The position numbers and the translations under genes are program-made. From NCBI GenBank assembly GCA_964351595.1, contig CAYGOT010000016.1, forward strand, positions 1-64,000: a DNA stretch of 64,000 nucleotides, in the 5' to 3' direction. Of the stretch, positions 44,867-54,737 are shown piece after piece. Position 1 is the first letter of the stretch; each line of letters opens with the position of its first letter. Below the pieces are notes generated by a model that saw nothing but the letters and a program-made list of their open reading frames with translations, ran no database searches and had not been told where the DNA came from. The stretch comes from UBA6059 sp964351595 (GTDB taxonomy: Bacteria > Bacteroidota > Bacteroidia > Cytophagales > Cyclobacteriaceae).

Positions 44867-45916
44867 ATGAAAAATTCAATCAACATTACAGCAGTCATAA
44901 GACTTGTAGTCTTAGCATTACTTGTCTTATGGGCGTTTTTTATTGTCACACCATTTATCGGAGCGTTGACCTGGGCCATGATCCTTGCTGTGGCGATCTA
45001 TCCATTCTTCAAAAGTTTGGTAGCTGCAGCCGGTGAGAAACGAAAAAAGATGGTTACTATTCTTTTTACCATCATCTCGGTAGCCGTACTGGCGGTTCCT
45101 TCCTATTCGATATTCAGTTCTGTACTAAAATCCACCACTATAGCAGTCCAGCAATTCCAAGACGATGCACTGAGAATTCCACCTCCTACTGAGCAGGTAA
45201 AAGACTGGCCTTTGGGTGAAAAAATCTATGAGAATTGGCATAATGCTTCTCAAGACATGAATGCTTATGCGATGGCCCATAAGGATTTCATCATAGAAAA
45301 ATCTGAGGGTATTATCAGCAGTTTCTTAGGGATCATGGGGACCCTGGTACTGTTTATCGTTTCTTTAATAATAGCCATGGTGTTTATGCACAATGCGGAT
45401 AGCGCTTATGCTACTTCAGTGAAATTTGCGAATAAATTGGTCGGAAAAGAGGGAGAAGGTATACTGATTATGTCTCGTGATACCATTCGAAGTGTAGTCA
45501 AGGGTATTCTGCTGGTAGCCATTATTCAGACACTACTAAGTTTCATCGGATTTCAATTGATTGGGTTACCCGCAGCAGGGCTTTTTAGCATGATCGTCAT
45601 GTTTGCTGCTATTATTCAATTGCCCGTGACCTTAGCAGTAATCCCTGCCATCATTTTAGCGTTCTCGATTTCGGATAATACGACCTATACTATCATTTTC
45701 ACGGTTTACATCATTATTGTTTCACTACTCGACAATTTCCTGAAGCCCATCTTATTATCAAAAGGACTACAGACCCCAACCATCATCATCTTTTTAGGTG
45801 CCATAGGAGGTGTGATGCTACATGGGATCATTGGTTTATTCGTGGGTACGGTTGTATTAGCATTGACCCACCGATTCTATTTGTACTGGGTAGAAGATAC
45901 GTCCGAGGAAGCTTAG
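44867..45916 (+). CDS. AI-2E family transporter
   Basis: This 349-residue protein has about eight hydrophobic segments and the AI-2E (TqsA/PerM) pattern: FIGALTWAMILAVAIYPFFK, a periplasmic segment, GLPAAGLFSMIVMFAAIIQLPVTLAVIPAIILAF, SLLDNFLKPILLSKG and a C-terminal GLFVGTVVLALTHRFY. It follows the TolC gene by 18 bases. The family includes sodium-driven exporters of unknown or AI-2-related cargo; the efflux context favours export of small organic molecules. Confidence 0.9.
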   Translation: MKNSINITAVIRLVVLALLVLWAFFIVTPFIGALTWAMILAVAIYPFFKSLVAAAGEKRKKMVTILFTIISVAVLAVPSYSIFSSVLKSTTIAVQQFQDDALRIPPPTEQVKDWPLGEKIYENWHNASQDMNAYAMAHKDFIIEKSEGIISSFLGIMGTLVLFIVSLIIAMVFMHNADSAYATSVKFANKLVGKEGEGILIMSRDTIRSVVKGILLVAIIQTLLSFIGFQLIGLPAAGLFSMIVMFAAIIQLPVTLAVIPAIILAFSISDNTTYTIIFTVYIIIVSLLDNFLKPILLSKGLQTPTIIIFLGAIGGVMLHGIIGLFVGTVVLALTHRFYLYWVEDTSEEA

Positions 45917-46133
45917 ATTGACCTCAGCCACCCTCTCTGCGCCTTGCTGGATACAACTTTAATTTACTGGTTCGTTGGCATCTGATGGAATGTTGATTTG
46001 TTGTCAAATGGCATTCGTGCACTGCTGAAAAATCAAGGAAATATGACGTGATCTAAGATCAGAGCGCATCGGATATCTGCTATTTTAATATATTGAGAGA
46101 TCACTACTATTACCGACCCAGACCAACACCAAT

Positions 46134-46673
46134 ATGGCTAACCAACCTACTGCTACAGAAGCATTACAGAAAACCATAAAATCATTTAAGACCCTCGGTA
46201 TTGTCATTCTCGTCATTGGCATTTTCGCACTTATCTATCCCAACGGATTCGGAAAAGTATCTGCCGTTAGCATTGGTGCATGTATGATATTGGGCGGTCA
46301 CTTTAGAATGACGCTCGCTATAGTTGCCAAGTCAATGGGCTCTATCGTACTCAAGTTCATGTTTGGTCTCACCATGATCTTTGCAGGCACAGGTTTTATC
46401 GGCAACCCGGATATGGCGCTGACGACCCTCACTTTTGCCATGATCCTGTACTTGATCGTCGATGGTACAGTCACTTCAGTCTACGGCTATTCACTATTAT
46501 CTCTCGGAAAGGGTATGTTTTTGCTGGCAAATGGTATCATCAGCATCGTACTAGCGTCCCTGGTATATATGAATTGGCCAGAGTCAAGCCATTTCATACT
46601 GGGCATCTACATTGGAGTCAAGCTGGTTATAGACGGCATTACCCTTTTCTTGACAGGCAACATGCTTAAGTAA
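46134..46673 (+). CDS. HdeD-like (DUF308) membrane protein
   Basis: This 179-residue protein has six hydrophobic segments in pairs (about 19-37, 43-62, 73-92, 98-117, 124-143, 152-172) as in HdeD/DUF308. Segments start with IVILVIGIFALIYPNG. HdeD in E. coli is linked to acid resistance. It is separated from the efflux operon by about 215 bases, so it probably has its own promoter. Confidence 0.8.
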   Translation: MANQPTATEALQKTIKSFKTLGIVILVIGIFALIYPNGFGKVSAVSIGACMILGGHFRMTLAIVAKSMGSIVLKFMFGLTMIFAGTGFIGNPDMALTTLTFAMILYLIVDGTVTSVYGYSLLSLGKGMFLLANGIISIVLASLVYMNWPESSHFILGIYIGVKLVIDGITLFLTGNMLK

Positions 46674-46736
46674 TCAGTGACTTAGGGTTTCTTAATAAGC
46701 CTCCCATGACGAAGATGGTTTGCCGCTGTTGAGCAT

Positions 46737-46766
46737 AAAAAAGGGATGACCATTGCTGATCATCCC
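46737..46766 (-). terminator. Intrinsic terminator of the M1 peptidase gene
   Basis: On the minus strand GGGATGA faces TCATCCC (46743-46766 on the plus strand), followed by six T residues (46737-46742). It lies between the DUF308 gene and the end of the peptidase gene. Confidence 0.75.
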
Positions 46767-46792
46767 ATTCCGGTAGGACTAATAGTCCAGTC

Positions 46793-48664
46793 TTATTTCT
46801 TTTTACCCACCAGTTTAAACTGATTGCTATTAGGATAGACATTGTTGCCGCGATCTACATCGGCCATGGCCTGAGTAGGATCGATTTCCATCGACTTGAT
46901 TTCCGATAGGGGACGTGGAATCACCATCGTGTACTCAGGGTTAACCCAAGGCCAATCGGAAAGCACAGTCCACTTAGTATCATTGTCGGGAGTCTTCTCA
47001 CCTCGCATCAATCCCAGAGCCGTGTAGAAAGTCTCCTGAGAGTCATCGGTATATGTCACAACCAGTTCGACAGGCATTGGCATCTTGCCTATGCGCTCCA
47101 GCGTCACCTCCGTGCTGCCACCATTTTCGGATACGTCAGCGATACCATAGTCGATGGTATGTGTGGTATTGATCCAGTAGTCATAGTACCAGTCGAGCTC
47201 CAGGCCAGACTCCTTTTCCATAATTCGGATAAAGTCGGTTTTATTCGGGTGCTTAAACTTCCAGGTATTGTAGTAGCGACGCATGCCTTGCTTCATGAGG
47301 TCCTGGCCGATGATATAGCCCAGCTGATGTACGGACATAGCGCCCTTACCATATGAACCTGTGCCATAAGCACGGTTGGTGGCGAAGTGATCACTATGTG
47401 TCGATAGTGGCTCTTCCAGCCCGCTGTTAACCAGCGCATAGTAGCCTCGATAGGAGCTTTCGATAGGATTGATGTAGTCTGCGCCATCCTCCTCATCGAA
47501 GAGATAATGCATCGTGAGTCTTGTCGCCCATGAGGTATAGCCTTCATCCATCCACGCGTAATAGCTCTCATTGGTGCCGAGTACCATCTGATACCAGCTA
47601 TGCAGTCCCTCATGTACAGATACTCCCACCAGGCTCCTGAAGCTGCGGTGACCTGTGATCAATGTGGCCATAGGGTACTCCATGCCTCCATCACCGCCTT
47701 GCACGAAGGAGTATTTGTCGTAGGGATACTTGCCAAATGTCTCGCTCATGTACTGAAACGCCTTAACCATGGTGGGCTGTAGATCTTTCCAGTTTTGTAC
47801 CAACGTATCAGTCTGATAGAAGAAGTGAAGATCCGGACCGCCGGGTACCTTCATAATATCATGCGCATAGTCAGGATCGGCTGCCCACATAAAGTCATGT
47901 ACGTTATCAGCTTTGAAGTGCCAGGTCAATTTACCGTCTTTGCCCTTTTTAGGCCCAGAGCCGGGCTTGTCATAGCCATGGCCTATTTCGTTGGGGTTTT
48001 GTAAGTAGCCGCTACCGCCAATGAGGTAATCCTTGTCAATCGTAATCTTCACCTCATAGTCACCCCATGGCGAGTAAAACTCACGAGCGATATAAGGATG
48101 TGCATGCCATCCCTGATAATCATACTCAGCGATTTTGGGAAACCACTGTGACATTGAGTAACGGATACCTTCAGAGTTATCCCGACCATTTCTGCGGGTT
48201 TGCAGCGGTACCTGACTATCAAATTTCATTTCGAATACTGTCGTAGCACCTGGCAACAAAGGCTTGGCCAGCTCCACTTCCAGAATGGTACCTTCAACGT
48301 GATAATTTAGCGCAGTTCCATCCTGGGTCAAGGCATTCACGTTGTGATACCCAATCTCCTTATCATCATAGTAGAGGATCTTGTCACCAATCTTTGGGCT
48401 CGGATCTGGTAGCAATCTGCTCCTCACATCCATCATACTTCCAGGTTGGAAAGCATTAAAGTATAGATGATAGAATACCCTATCCAGTGTATCTGTGGAA
48501 TTATTGAAGTACTTCAAGGTCTGATCGCCGGTAAATCGGTTGGTAGTGACATCAAAGTCAATCGACATATCATATTCAACGCGCTGCTGCCAGCGATCAG
48601 GTTGTGCGATGACAGCCATACTTGTGCCTAATAGCACTGCGGTACAAATCAGTAAGTATTTCAT
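46793..48664 (-). CDS. Exported M1-family metallopeptidase
   Basis: I start at the ATG at 48664, where a signal peptide begins (MKYLLICTAVLLGTSMAVIAQ), giving 623 residues. The zinc site is HEGLH at 351-355 with the third ligand Glu374 (18 residues later, in WMDEGYTSWA). The substrate-recognition motif is GGMEYP (326-331), a variant of GxMEN. The rest is the M1 N-terminal barrel (RVEYDMSIDFDVTTNRFTGDQTLKYFNNS). It cleaves amino-terminal residues or peptides outside the cytoplasm. Length is shorter than E. coli PepN, as usual for this Bacteroidota group. Confidence 0.9.
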   Translation of the reverse strand: MKYLLICTAVLLGTSMAVIAQPDRWQQRVEYDMSIDFDVTTNRFTGDQTLKYFNNSTDTLDRVFYHLYFNAFQPGSMMDVRSRLLPDPSPKIGDKILYYDDKEIGYHNVNALTQDGTALNYHVEGTILEVELAKPLLPGATTVFEMKFDSQVPLQTRRNGRDNSEGIRYSMSQWFPKIAEYDYQGWHAHPYIAREFYSPWGDYEVKITIDKDYLIGGSGYLQNPNEIGHGYDKPGSGPKKGKDGKLTWHFKADNVHDFMWAADPDYAHDIMKVPGGPDLHFFYQTDTLVQNWKDLQPTMVKAFQYMSETFGKYPYDKYSFVQGGDGGMEYPMATLITGHRSFRSLVGVSVHEGLHSWYQMVLGTNESYYAWMDEGYTSWATRLTMHYLFDEEDGADYINPIESSYRGYYALVNSGLEEPLSTHSDHFATNRAYGTGSYGKGAMSVHQLGYIIGQDLMKQGMRRYYNTWKFKHPNKTDFIRIMEKESGLELDWYYDYWINTTHTIDYGIADVSENGGSTEVTLERIGKMPMPVELVVTYTDDSQETFYTALGLMRGEKTPDNDTKWTVLSDWPWVNPEYTMVIPRPLSEIKSMEIDPTQAMADVDRGNNVYPNSNQFKLVGKKK

Positions 48665-48898
48665 AGTATTCAATTGTGTATTCAAAAAGCCAAAATAATG
48701 GATTTTGCATTGCGAGCAGCTCAATCTTTGACGGGTGGTTCACACCTCGAAAACTGCCGTTCGCGACTTTGTCAATTTTATAAACCCAGGCAATATAAAA
48801 TTGTACAATTTCAATATTTTCCAAAATACTTATTCCAATAATGAAATGTTAACAATCATTGTGGTGCCTCTATGAGATTTTCTATTTATCATTATTCT

Positions 48899-49075
48899 AT
48901 GCTAATAGATAAACTATTCATCTTCTTTGGGTTGCTCATTACTGCATTGATGTCTTCCGTCCTCTTCTCATTTGTCGTTGTTTTCAAACTCTTCCAGACT
49001 TTGACTTTAGCAGCATGGAACTGGGCCGTAGCAGTAACACCGGCCGGCAATCAGAGACTTATCGAACGGATATAA
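48899..49075 (+). CDS. Small membrane protein (uncertain)
   Basis: This frame is open from 48872. The ATG at 48899 gives 58 residues with one or two hydrophobic segments (LFIFFGLLITALMSSVLFSFVVVFKLFQTL) and a polar tail ending RLIERI. Composition looks like a membrane protein, but no family or conservation can be checked, and the surrounding sequence has no clear terminator. Low confidence. Confidence 0.3.
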   Translation: MLIDKLFIFFGLLITALMSSVLFSFVVVFKLFQTLTLAAWNWAVAVTPAGNQRLIERI

Positions 49076-49298
49076 ACTGGGGCTTAAATATGGTTTCAAT
49101 GTAACCCTAAAGTGCCAATTAGACCATTCCTTTTCTACGATACCTAGTGTCCACCCGAAAGCTCTTTTGCTGTTCGGACATGTGTAAACCCCAATTAACT
49201 GACCTTTAAACTTTTCTCACCTTTTTGATTGAGGACACTGGACTCGTTTCGTTCCTGATTCTTTATAGACAGTAACAAATACATGTGCTCAGATATAA

Positions 49299-49934
49299 CT
49301 ACCTAAAATCAATCACCTCTACACCTTCATATTTAGTTGGGTCAAAGTTGAAGTAGTCATCACCGAGAGTCGGCTCATCCTTGAAGGTGACAATCTTATA
49401 GATGTAGCGGTTGCCGTTCTTATCGAAAACCTGAAATCGGGTCAACTCCTGATTGTCGCTCTTAATCGCCAGGCGGATTTTGAAATAGTTGTTGGACACA
49501 TCTTCCGGGACAAGATCGATGATATCAAGCTTGCCATTGTCAGCTGACTCTATATAAAGGTACTTGTAGCCTTCTTTGTACAGTGTGAAAATATTGTTGA
49601 GGGAGATGTCCTGCTCTTCTGCCAGATAGTCAGAGATGTTGACCTCATTGAGCTCTTCCATATAGGTCCATACCGTCTCACCGTTATTGATGATCTCTTG
49701 TCCTTCCATGGAGAGCCGATACATATCTCCTTTGACACTTACCGTACCTTCGAACGTCTCGGTGAGATCTTCAGAGGGGTTTTCAAGAATGTATTCAAAA
49801 TCAGAGGTAAATGCGGGCATGGCCTGGTATTTATCACTCATCGCATCAAGGATAGAGCGTGCAGCTTCATCTTTTTGGGCTTGTGCCGATGTAAAACAGG
49901 CGGCAATCAGTATGACAGAAAATAGTTTTTTCAT
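49299..49934 (-). CDS. LolA-like outer-membrane lipoprotein carrier
   Basis: This 211-residue protein has a signal peptide (1-19) and the LolA fold pattern: ILDAMSDKYQAMPAFTSDFEYILENPSEDLTETFEGTVSVKGDMYRLSMEGQEIINNGETVWTYMEELNEVNISDY, then the closing strands with NYFKIRLAIKSDNQELTRFQVFDKNGNRYIYKI. LolA carries lipoproteins through the periplasm. It lies 50 bases downstream of ftsK on the same strand, an arrangement often seen in Bacteroidota. Confidence 0.88.
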   Translation of the reverse strand: MKKLFSVILIAACFTSAQAQKDEAARSILDAMSDKYQAMPAFTSDFEYILENPSEDLTETFEGTVSVKGDMYRLSMEGQEIINNGETVWTYMEELNEVNISDYLAEEQDISLNNIFTLYKEGYKYLYIESADNGKLDIIDLVPEDVSNNYFKIRLAIKSDNQELTRFQVFDKNGNRYIYKIVTFKDEPTLGDDYFNFDPTKYEGVEVIDFR

Positions 49935-49984
49935 TGCTTCAATTGGTTTGGTTGATGACTATCCAACAATCATGCTAGAAATTC

Positions 49985-52600
49985 TCAGCCGTTAATATCG
50001 TTTAATATTTGTTCCAGAGCGTACTCGTCTTTGACCAGCACCTCTCTTGCTTTACTTCCTTCGAATGGTCCTACGATACCTGCCGCTTCCAGCTGATCTA
50101 TGAGGCGACCTGCACGGTTGTAGCCGAGCTTGAGCTTACGCTGAATGAGTGAGGTGCTTCCCTGCTGATGAATGACCAATAATCTTGCCGCGTCATCAAA
50201 CAATGCATCACGATCCGACAAGTCGACATCACCTGGCATAGACTCTTCCTCACCCTCATATTCTGGTAAGAGATACGCATCATCATAGCCACGCTGATCC
50301 CCGATCCACTCACATATGCGATCCACCTCGGGTGTATCGACAAAAGCACATTGCAGTCGCGTGAGGTCCGAGCCCTGAGATAGTAGCATATCACCCATAC
50401 CTACCAACTGCTCTGCACCTCCCGCATCGAGGATGGTGCGCGAGTCAATCTTAGAGGTCACACGGAAGGAAAGACGTGCAGGGAAGTTGGCTTTGATAAT
50501 GCCCGTGATCACGTTTACCGAAGGACGCTGGGTCGCGACTACCAGGTGGATACCAATCGCCCGGGCCAGCTGAGCCAGACGCGCTATTGGGGTCTCAATC
50601 TCCTTGCCGGCCGTCATCATCAGGTCAGCCAGCTCGTCAATTACCAATACGATGTATGGCAAGAACTTGTGCCCCTTTATAGGGTTGAGTCTACGCTCTA
50701 CGAATTTCTTGTTGTATTCCTTCAGATTACGACAACCGGCATCCTTGAGCAGGTCGTAGCGATTGTCCATCTCCATACACAGCGAATTGAGTGTGTAGAT
50801 CACCTTCTTCGTATCCGTAATGATCGCCTCTTCACTATTGGGCAGCTTAGCCAGGAAATGCCGCTCTATCTTGTTGAAGAGCGTGAGTTCTACTTTTTTT
50901 GGATCGACCAGCACAAACTTCAGCTGACTTGGATGCTTGCAATAAAGCAGGGAGGTCAGCATGATGTTCAATCCTACCGACTTACCCTGACCGGTAGCAC
51001 CAGCCATGAGCAGGTGAGGCATCTTGGCCAGATCAGTCACATACACTTCATTGGAGATGGTCTTACCTAGTACCACCGGCAGCTCCATCTTGCTTTTGCT
51101 GAACTTCTCATGCGTGATGACCGTGCGCGCGTCGACCATCTCACGGTTCTTATTGGGTACCTCGATACCTATGGTTCCCTTACCAGGAATCGGTGCGATA
51201 ATCCTGATGCCGAGGGCAGCCAGGTTCAGCGCAATATCATCCTCCAGGTTTTTGATCTTAGAGATTTTCACGCCTGCCTCCGGTACAATCTCGTAAAGGG
51301 TAACCGTCGGACCAATAGTCGCCTTAATGCTGGAGATGCCAATCTTAAAGTTGATCAAAGTCTCAACAATCTTATCCTTATTCGCTTCGAGTTCTTCTTT
51401 AGATACCTGGACTTTCTTTTCAGGATACTCGTTGAGTAGCTCAGGCGTAGGGAACTTGTACGAAGGCAAGTCCAGCGTAGGGTCGTAGTTCTCTTGCTCC
51501 TTTACCTTCTTCGCTTCAGGTGATACCGGATCTACCGTAAATGCCGGCACGTTACTTTCCTTTTCCTCGGTAGGATCCTCTATGGCCAGCTCTAAATCCG
51601 GTTCCTCTTTTGGAGCTTTAGAAGCTTTCTTTTTCTGGTCTACTTTCCAGGTATCTGTGTTTTCTTCAGTATCCTTTTCGCCGGACTTCTCCTCAAGTTC
51701 CACCTCTTCTTTTACGGCCGCCAGTACTGCGGCTAGTTCGTCCGAATCCTCCTCCTTGTCGCCAGCGTCCTCTTCCTTTTCAGAATCCTCTTCCTGACTG
51801 CTTTTCTTTTTCCCTTTCGGCTCTCGTACGATTAGGGTAAACTCATCCTCTTCTTCGCCTCTATCGACATCCTCTTCCCCCTCAGTTTCATCATCTGCTT
51901 CTCCTTCTTCCGTATCCTCTGCTTCTTCTACGGCATCATCGCCCATCTCCGCCTGTGCCGCACCTTTATTGAAACCAAAGGCTGGGAGCAGGATTTCAGT
52001 GATGTTGAAATAATAGATCAGGAAAACCAGCAGTAAAAAGCCCAGGAAAATAGTCGTGCCCCATCCCATCAGGCTGTCTCCAAGTATGGCCAGCTCGTAA
52101 CCGACTCCTCCACTTAGAAAGCCCCATTCGGTAAGTTCATCAGATGAAAGTAGAATAAAACCCATGGAGATGCTCACCCACAGCAGGAAGAATAGGACGA
52201 AGAAACCCGCTCGATCCAAGGCATAAATTTCTTTGCGGTAAGCGGCAAAATACCCTGCCAGAAAGCATAGAGGTGGTATGAGGAAAGCCGCTATCCCAAA
52301 CCAATTGAATATGAAATAATGCGCCGAAAATGCTCCAAATAGGCCTAACCAGTTCTCAGCTTCCAAGCCGGATTCTTTCAGTCCGATCGTGCTGACTGCA
52401 TCGATCACACTCTGATCTGCCTTACCCGTAAACAGGTACGAAATGAAGGAGGTTAGCAAAAAAAGCGACAGTCCCAGCAAGAAAAATCCAAGCGTAAGCT
52501 GGAATCGTCTATCATTGAAAAAAGAGAATGAAAACTTCGGAAAGCTCCGCTCCTTAGATTGTTTCTTGAAAGTATTGGTCTTGTATGTGTTCTTGGCCAT
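49985..52600 (-). CDS. ftsK: DNA translocase FtsK
   Basis: This 871-residue protein has four membrane segments (about 35-58, 85-120, 132-152, 180-200), then an acidic Glu/Asp-rich linker (about 218-350), then the motor domain: alpha/beta regions, Walker A GATGQGKS (534-541), Walker B LVIDELADLMM (652-662), and a C-terminal winged-helix gamma domain (ARLLVIHQQGSTSLIQRKLKLGYNRAGRLIDQLEAAGIVGP). It pumps DNA at the division septum and activates XerC/D at dif; XerD is encoded about 1.1 kb away. Start fits the family. Confidence 0.96.
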   Translation of the reverse strand: MAKNTYKTNTFKKQSKERSFPKFSFSFFNDRRFQLTLGFFLLGLSLFLLTSFISYLFTGKADQSVIDAVSTIGLKESGLEAENWLGLFGAFSAHYFIFNWFGIAAFLIPPLCFLAGYFAAYRKEIYALDRAGFFVLFFLLWVSISMGFILLSSDELTEWGFLSGGVGYELAILGDSLMGWGTTIFLGFLLLVFLIYYFNITEILLPAFGFNKGAAQAEMGDDAVEEAEDTEEGEADDETEGEEDVDRGEEEDEFTLIVREPKGKKKSSQEEDSEKEEDAGDKEEDSDELAAVLAAVKEEVELEEKSGEKDTEENTDTWKVDQKKKASKAPKEEPDLELAIEDPTEEKESNVPAFTVDPVSPEAKKVKEQENYDPTLDLPSYKFPTPELLNEYPEKKVQVSKEELEANKDKIVETLINFKIGISSIKATIGPTVTLYEIVPEAGVKISKIKNLEDDIALNLAALGIRIIAPIPGKGTIGIEVPNKNREMVDARTVITHEKFSKSKMELPVVLGKTISNEVYVTDLAKMPHLLMAGATGQGKSVGLNIMLTSLLYCKHPSQLKFVLVDPKKVELTLFNKIERHFLAKLPNSEEAIITDTKKVIYTLNSLCMEMDNRYDLLKDAGCRNLKEYNKKFVERRLNPIKGHKFLPYIVLVIDELADLMMTAGKEIETPIARLAQLARAIGIHLVVATQRPSVNVITGIIKANFPARLSFRVTSKIDSRTILDAGGAEQLVGMGDMLLSQGSDLTRLQCAFVDTPEVDRICEWIGDQRGYDDAYLLPEYEGEEESMPGDVDLSDRDALFDDAARLLVIHQQGSTSLIQRKLKLGYNRAGRLIDQLEAAGIVGPFEGSKAREVLVKDEYALEQILNDING

Positions 52601-52664
52601 TCAGAAGAATGATATATGACAAAATAAACAAAACGAGGGCAAATCTCTTGGCGTATCCGGCAAT

Positions 52665-53702
52665 TTAGATATCCACAGAGGCCAGCACCTTGTTGATACG
52701 CTTAACGATCGCAGGACCTTCATAGACAAATCCGGTGTATACCTGCACCAGGGACGCCCCAGCCCTGATTTTATCGAGGGCGTCCTTAGCAGTGAATATT
52801 CCACCTACGCCGATGATCGGAAACTTGCCCTCACCTTGCTCATGAAGGTAACGAATAACTTCGGTCGATCTTTTGCTAACACACTTACCACTTAGGCCAC
52901 CAGCGCCAATCGCAGCAACATCCTTCTCAGATGTCTTCAGGCCTTCCCTGCTAATGGTAGTATTCGTTGCGATGACCCCATCAATTTGGGTATCCATCAC
53001 GATCTCCACCACATCATCCAGCTGATCGTTGGTCAAGTCCGGGGCTATCTTCAGGAGGATGGGCTTGCGCCTTATCTTTTGATTATTCTCCTTTTGCAAT
53101 CTGGATAGTAGGGCTTTTAGAGGCTCCTTTTCCTGTAAGTCACGAAGGTTGGGAGTGTTAGGTGAACTGACATTGACTACAAAATAGTCGACATAGTCGA
53201 AAAGCTGTCGAAAGCAGGTGAGGTAATCCTCATCAGCCTGGTCATTAGGAGTGACCTTATTCTTGCCGATGTTACCACCAACAATCACATTCGACTTCCT
53301 TTTCTTGAGTCGCTCTACCGCCTCGATTGCTCCACCATTGTTAAAGCCCATGCGGTTGATCAGCGACTGGTCCTGCGGTAGACGAAAGAGCCGTGGCTGT
53401 GGATTACCAGGTTGTCCTTTGGGCGTGATCGTGCCAATCTCAATGAAGCCAAATCCGAGGTTGGCCATCTCATCAATGAGTCTGGCATCTTTATCAAATC
53501 CTGCCGCCAGTCCGACCGGGTTAGGAAATTTCAGCCCAAACAGCTCACGCTCCAGGCTTTTATTGCGGTAGCCGAATAAGGACCTAAAGAGGCCTCCCAT
53601 GCCTGGAATCCAATGCAAAAATCGCAGCAAATCAAAGGTGAAATAGTGAGCGCGCTCAGGTGGCAACAGGAAAAGTAGTGGTCGGATGAGCCCTTTGTAC
53701 AT
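52665..53702 (-). CDS. pyrD: Dihydroorotate dehydrogenase (quinone), class 2
   Basis: This 345-residue protein has the class 2 N-terminal membrane-associated helix (YKGLIRPLLFLLPPERAHYFTFDLLRFLHW) and the FMN-barrel motifs: VGLAAGFDKDARL, IEIGTITPKGQPGNPQPRLFRLPQDQSLINRMGFNN, VNVSSPNTPNLRDLQ with the catalytic serine, and GGLSGKC with GVGGIFTAKDALDKIRAGASLVQVYTG. It oxidises dihydroorotate to orotate for pyrimidine synthesis and passes electrons to quinone. Transcribed toward ftsK, 65 bases before it. Confidence 0.96.
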   Translation of the reverse strand: MYKGLIRPLLFLLPPERAHYFTFDLLRFLHWIPGMGGLFRSLFGYRNKSLERELFGLKFPNPVGLAAGFDKDARLIDEMANLGFGFIEIGTITPKGQPGNPQPRLFRLPQDQSLINRMGFNNGGAIEAVERLKKRKSNVIVGGNIGKNKVTPNDQADEDYLTCFRQLFDYVDYFVVNVSSPNTPNLRDLQEKEPLKALLSRLQKENNQKIRRKPILLKIAPDLTNDQLDDVVEIVMDTQIDGVIATNTTISREGLKTSEKDVAAIGAGGLSGKCVSKRSTEVIRYLHEQGEGKFPIIGVGGIFTAKDALDKIRAGASLVQVYTGFVYEGPAIVKRINKVLASVDI

Positions 53703-53735
53703 GACGGCAAATATAGGGTGCCTCTCAAAGAGGGA

Positions 53736-54632
53736 CTAGCTCCTTGGGTGGAATTCGGTGATAACCTGACGCAAATAATCCCGGTCGAGATGGGTGTAAA
53801 TCTCAGTAGTAGTGATGGACTCATGACCGAGCATCTCCTGCACAGTGCGGAGGTCCGCTCCGCCCTCGATCAGATGTGTCGCGAACGAATGTCGGAAAGT
53901 GTGAGGACTGATGTTCTTTTCAATCCCGGCCGTCTTCGCCAGATTTTTGATAATGGTGAAGATCATGACCCTGGTCAATTGCGCACCACGACGATTAAGG
54001 AATACGACCGATTCATGACCGGGTTTGATGTTCATGTGCACCCGATAACCGTCAATGTAGATCTGGATAAACTTCTGGGCTGTTTTTCCGATAGGTACAA
54101 GCCTCTCCTTGTTGCCCTTGCCGATCACGCGCAGGAAACCCACATCGAAGTAGAGGTTCTGCATAGACAGGTTGACCAGCTCGCTCACCCTGAGACCAGA
54201 GCTATATAGCGTCTCGATGATAGCCCGATTGCGCGTGCCCTCAGCCGTCGACATGTCAATCGCATCCAACAGCTTGTCGATCTCTACCACACTCAAGGTA
54301 TCCGGAAGCTTACGACCCAGCTTGGGTGTGTCAATCAGCTCCATGGGATCTTTTCTGATCTCTCCCTCAAACAGCAGGTACTTATAGAACGACTTCAAGC
54401 CCGAGATCACCCTTGCCTGCGTGTGTGCAGAGAGACCCAGCTCAGCGACATATTCTATGAAGTCATGCAGGTCAACAGTTTCGATTTTTAGCGGAGACTT
54501 GTCAATTTTCTTCAGCTCAAGAAATTGCGATAGCATCCGTATATCATGCAGGTAAGCTGCAACGGTATTGTCCGAGAGTGACCGCTCAAGCTTAAGGTAG
54601 TTCTTAAACTGTGTGATGTACATGTCCCACAT
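53736..54632 (-). CDS. xerD: Tyrosine recombinase XerD
   Basis: This 298-residue protein has the core-binding N-terminal domain and the catalytic domain with the full pentad: Arg148 (SGLRVSEL), Lys172 (GKGNKERLVP), His244/Arg247 (PHTFRHSFATHL), His270 (LGHESI) and Tyr279 (EIYTHL). It resolves chromosome dimers at dif with FtsK. Length and residues match the Xer group rather than phage integrases. Between it and aroQ is a 105-base divergent promoter region. Confidence 0.94.
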   Translation of the reverse strand: MWDMYITQFKNYLKLERSLSDNTVAAYLHDIRMLSQFLELKKIDKSPLKIETVDLHDFIEYVAELGLSAHTQARVISGLKSFYKYLLFEGEIRKDPMELIDTPKLGRKLPDTLSVVEIDKLLDAIDMSTAEGTRNRAIIETLYSSGLRVSELVNLSMQNLYFDVGFLRVIGKGNKERLVPIGKTAQKFIQIYIDGYRVHMNIKPGHESVVFLNRRGAQLTRVMIFTIIKNLAKTAGIEKNISPHTFRHSFATHLIEGGADLRTVQEMLGHESITTTEIYTHLDRDYLRQVITEFHPRS

Positions 54633-54737
54633 ACTGCCTAATTTATGACAATATGATGTCGACGGGCGTGATTTTCAGGTAAGATTTCTTAATATTCCAA
54701 TCTGAAAGCAAATCATCGGTCACAAGCACCCTTCGCC

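Noticed and set aside
53736..54632. Tyrosine recombinase as phage or integron integrase
   Set aside because: Length, residues and the location near ftsK match XerD; no integron-specific insert or phage genes are near.
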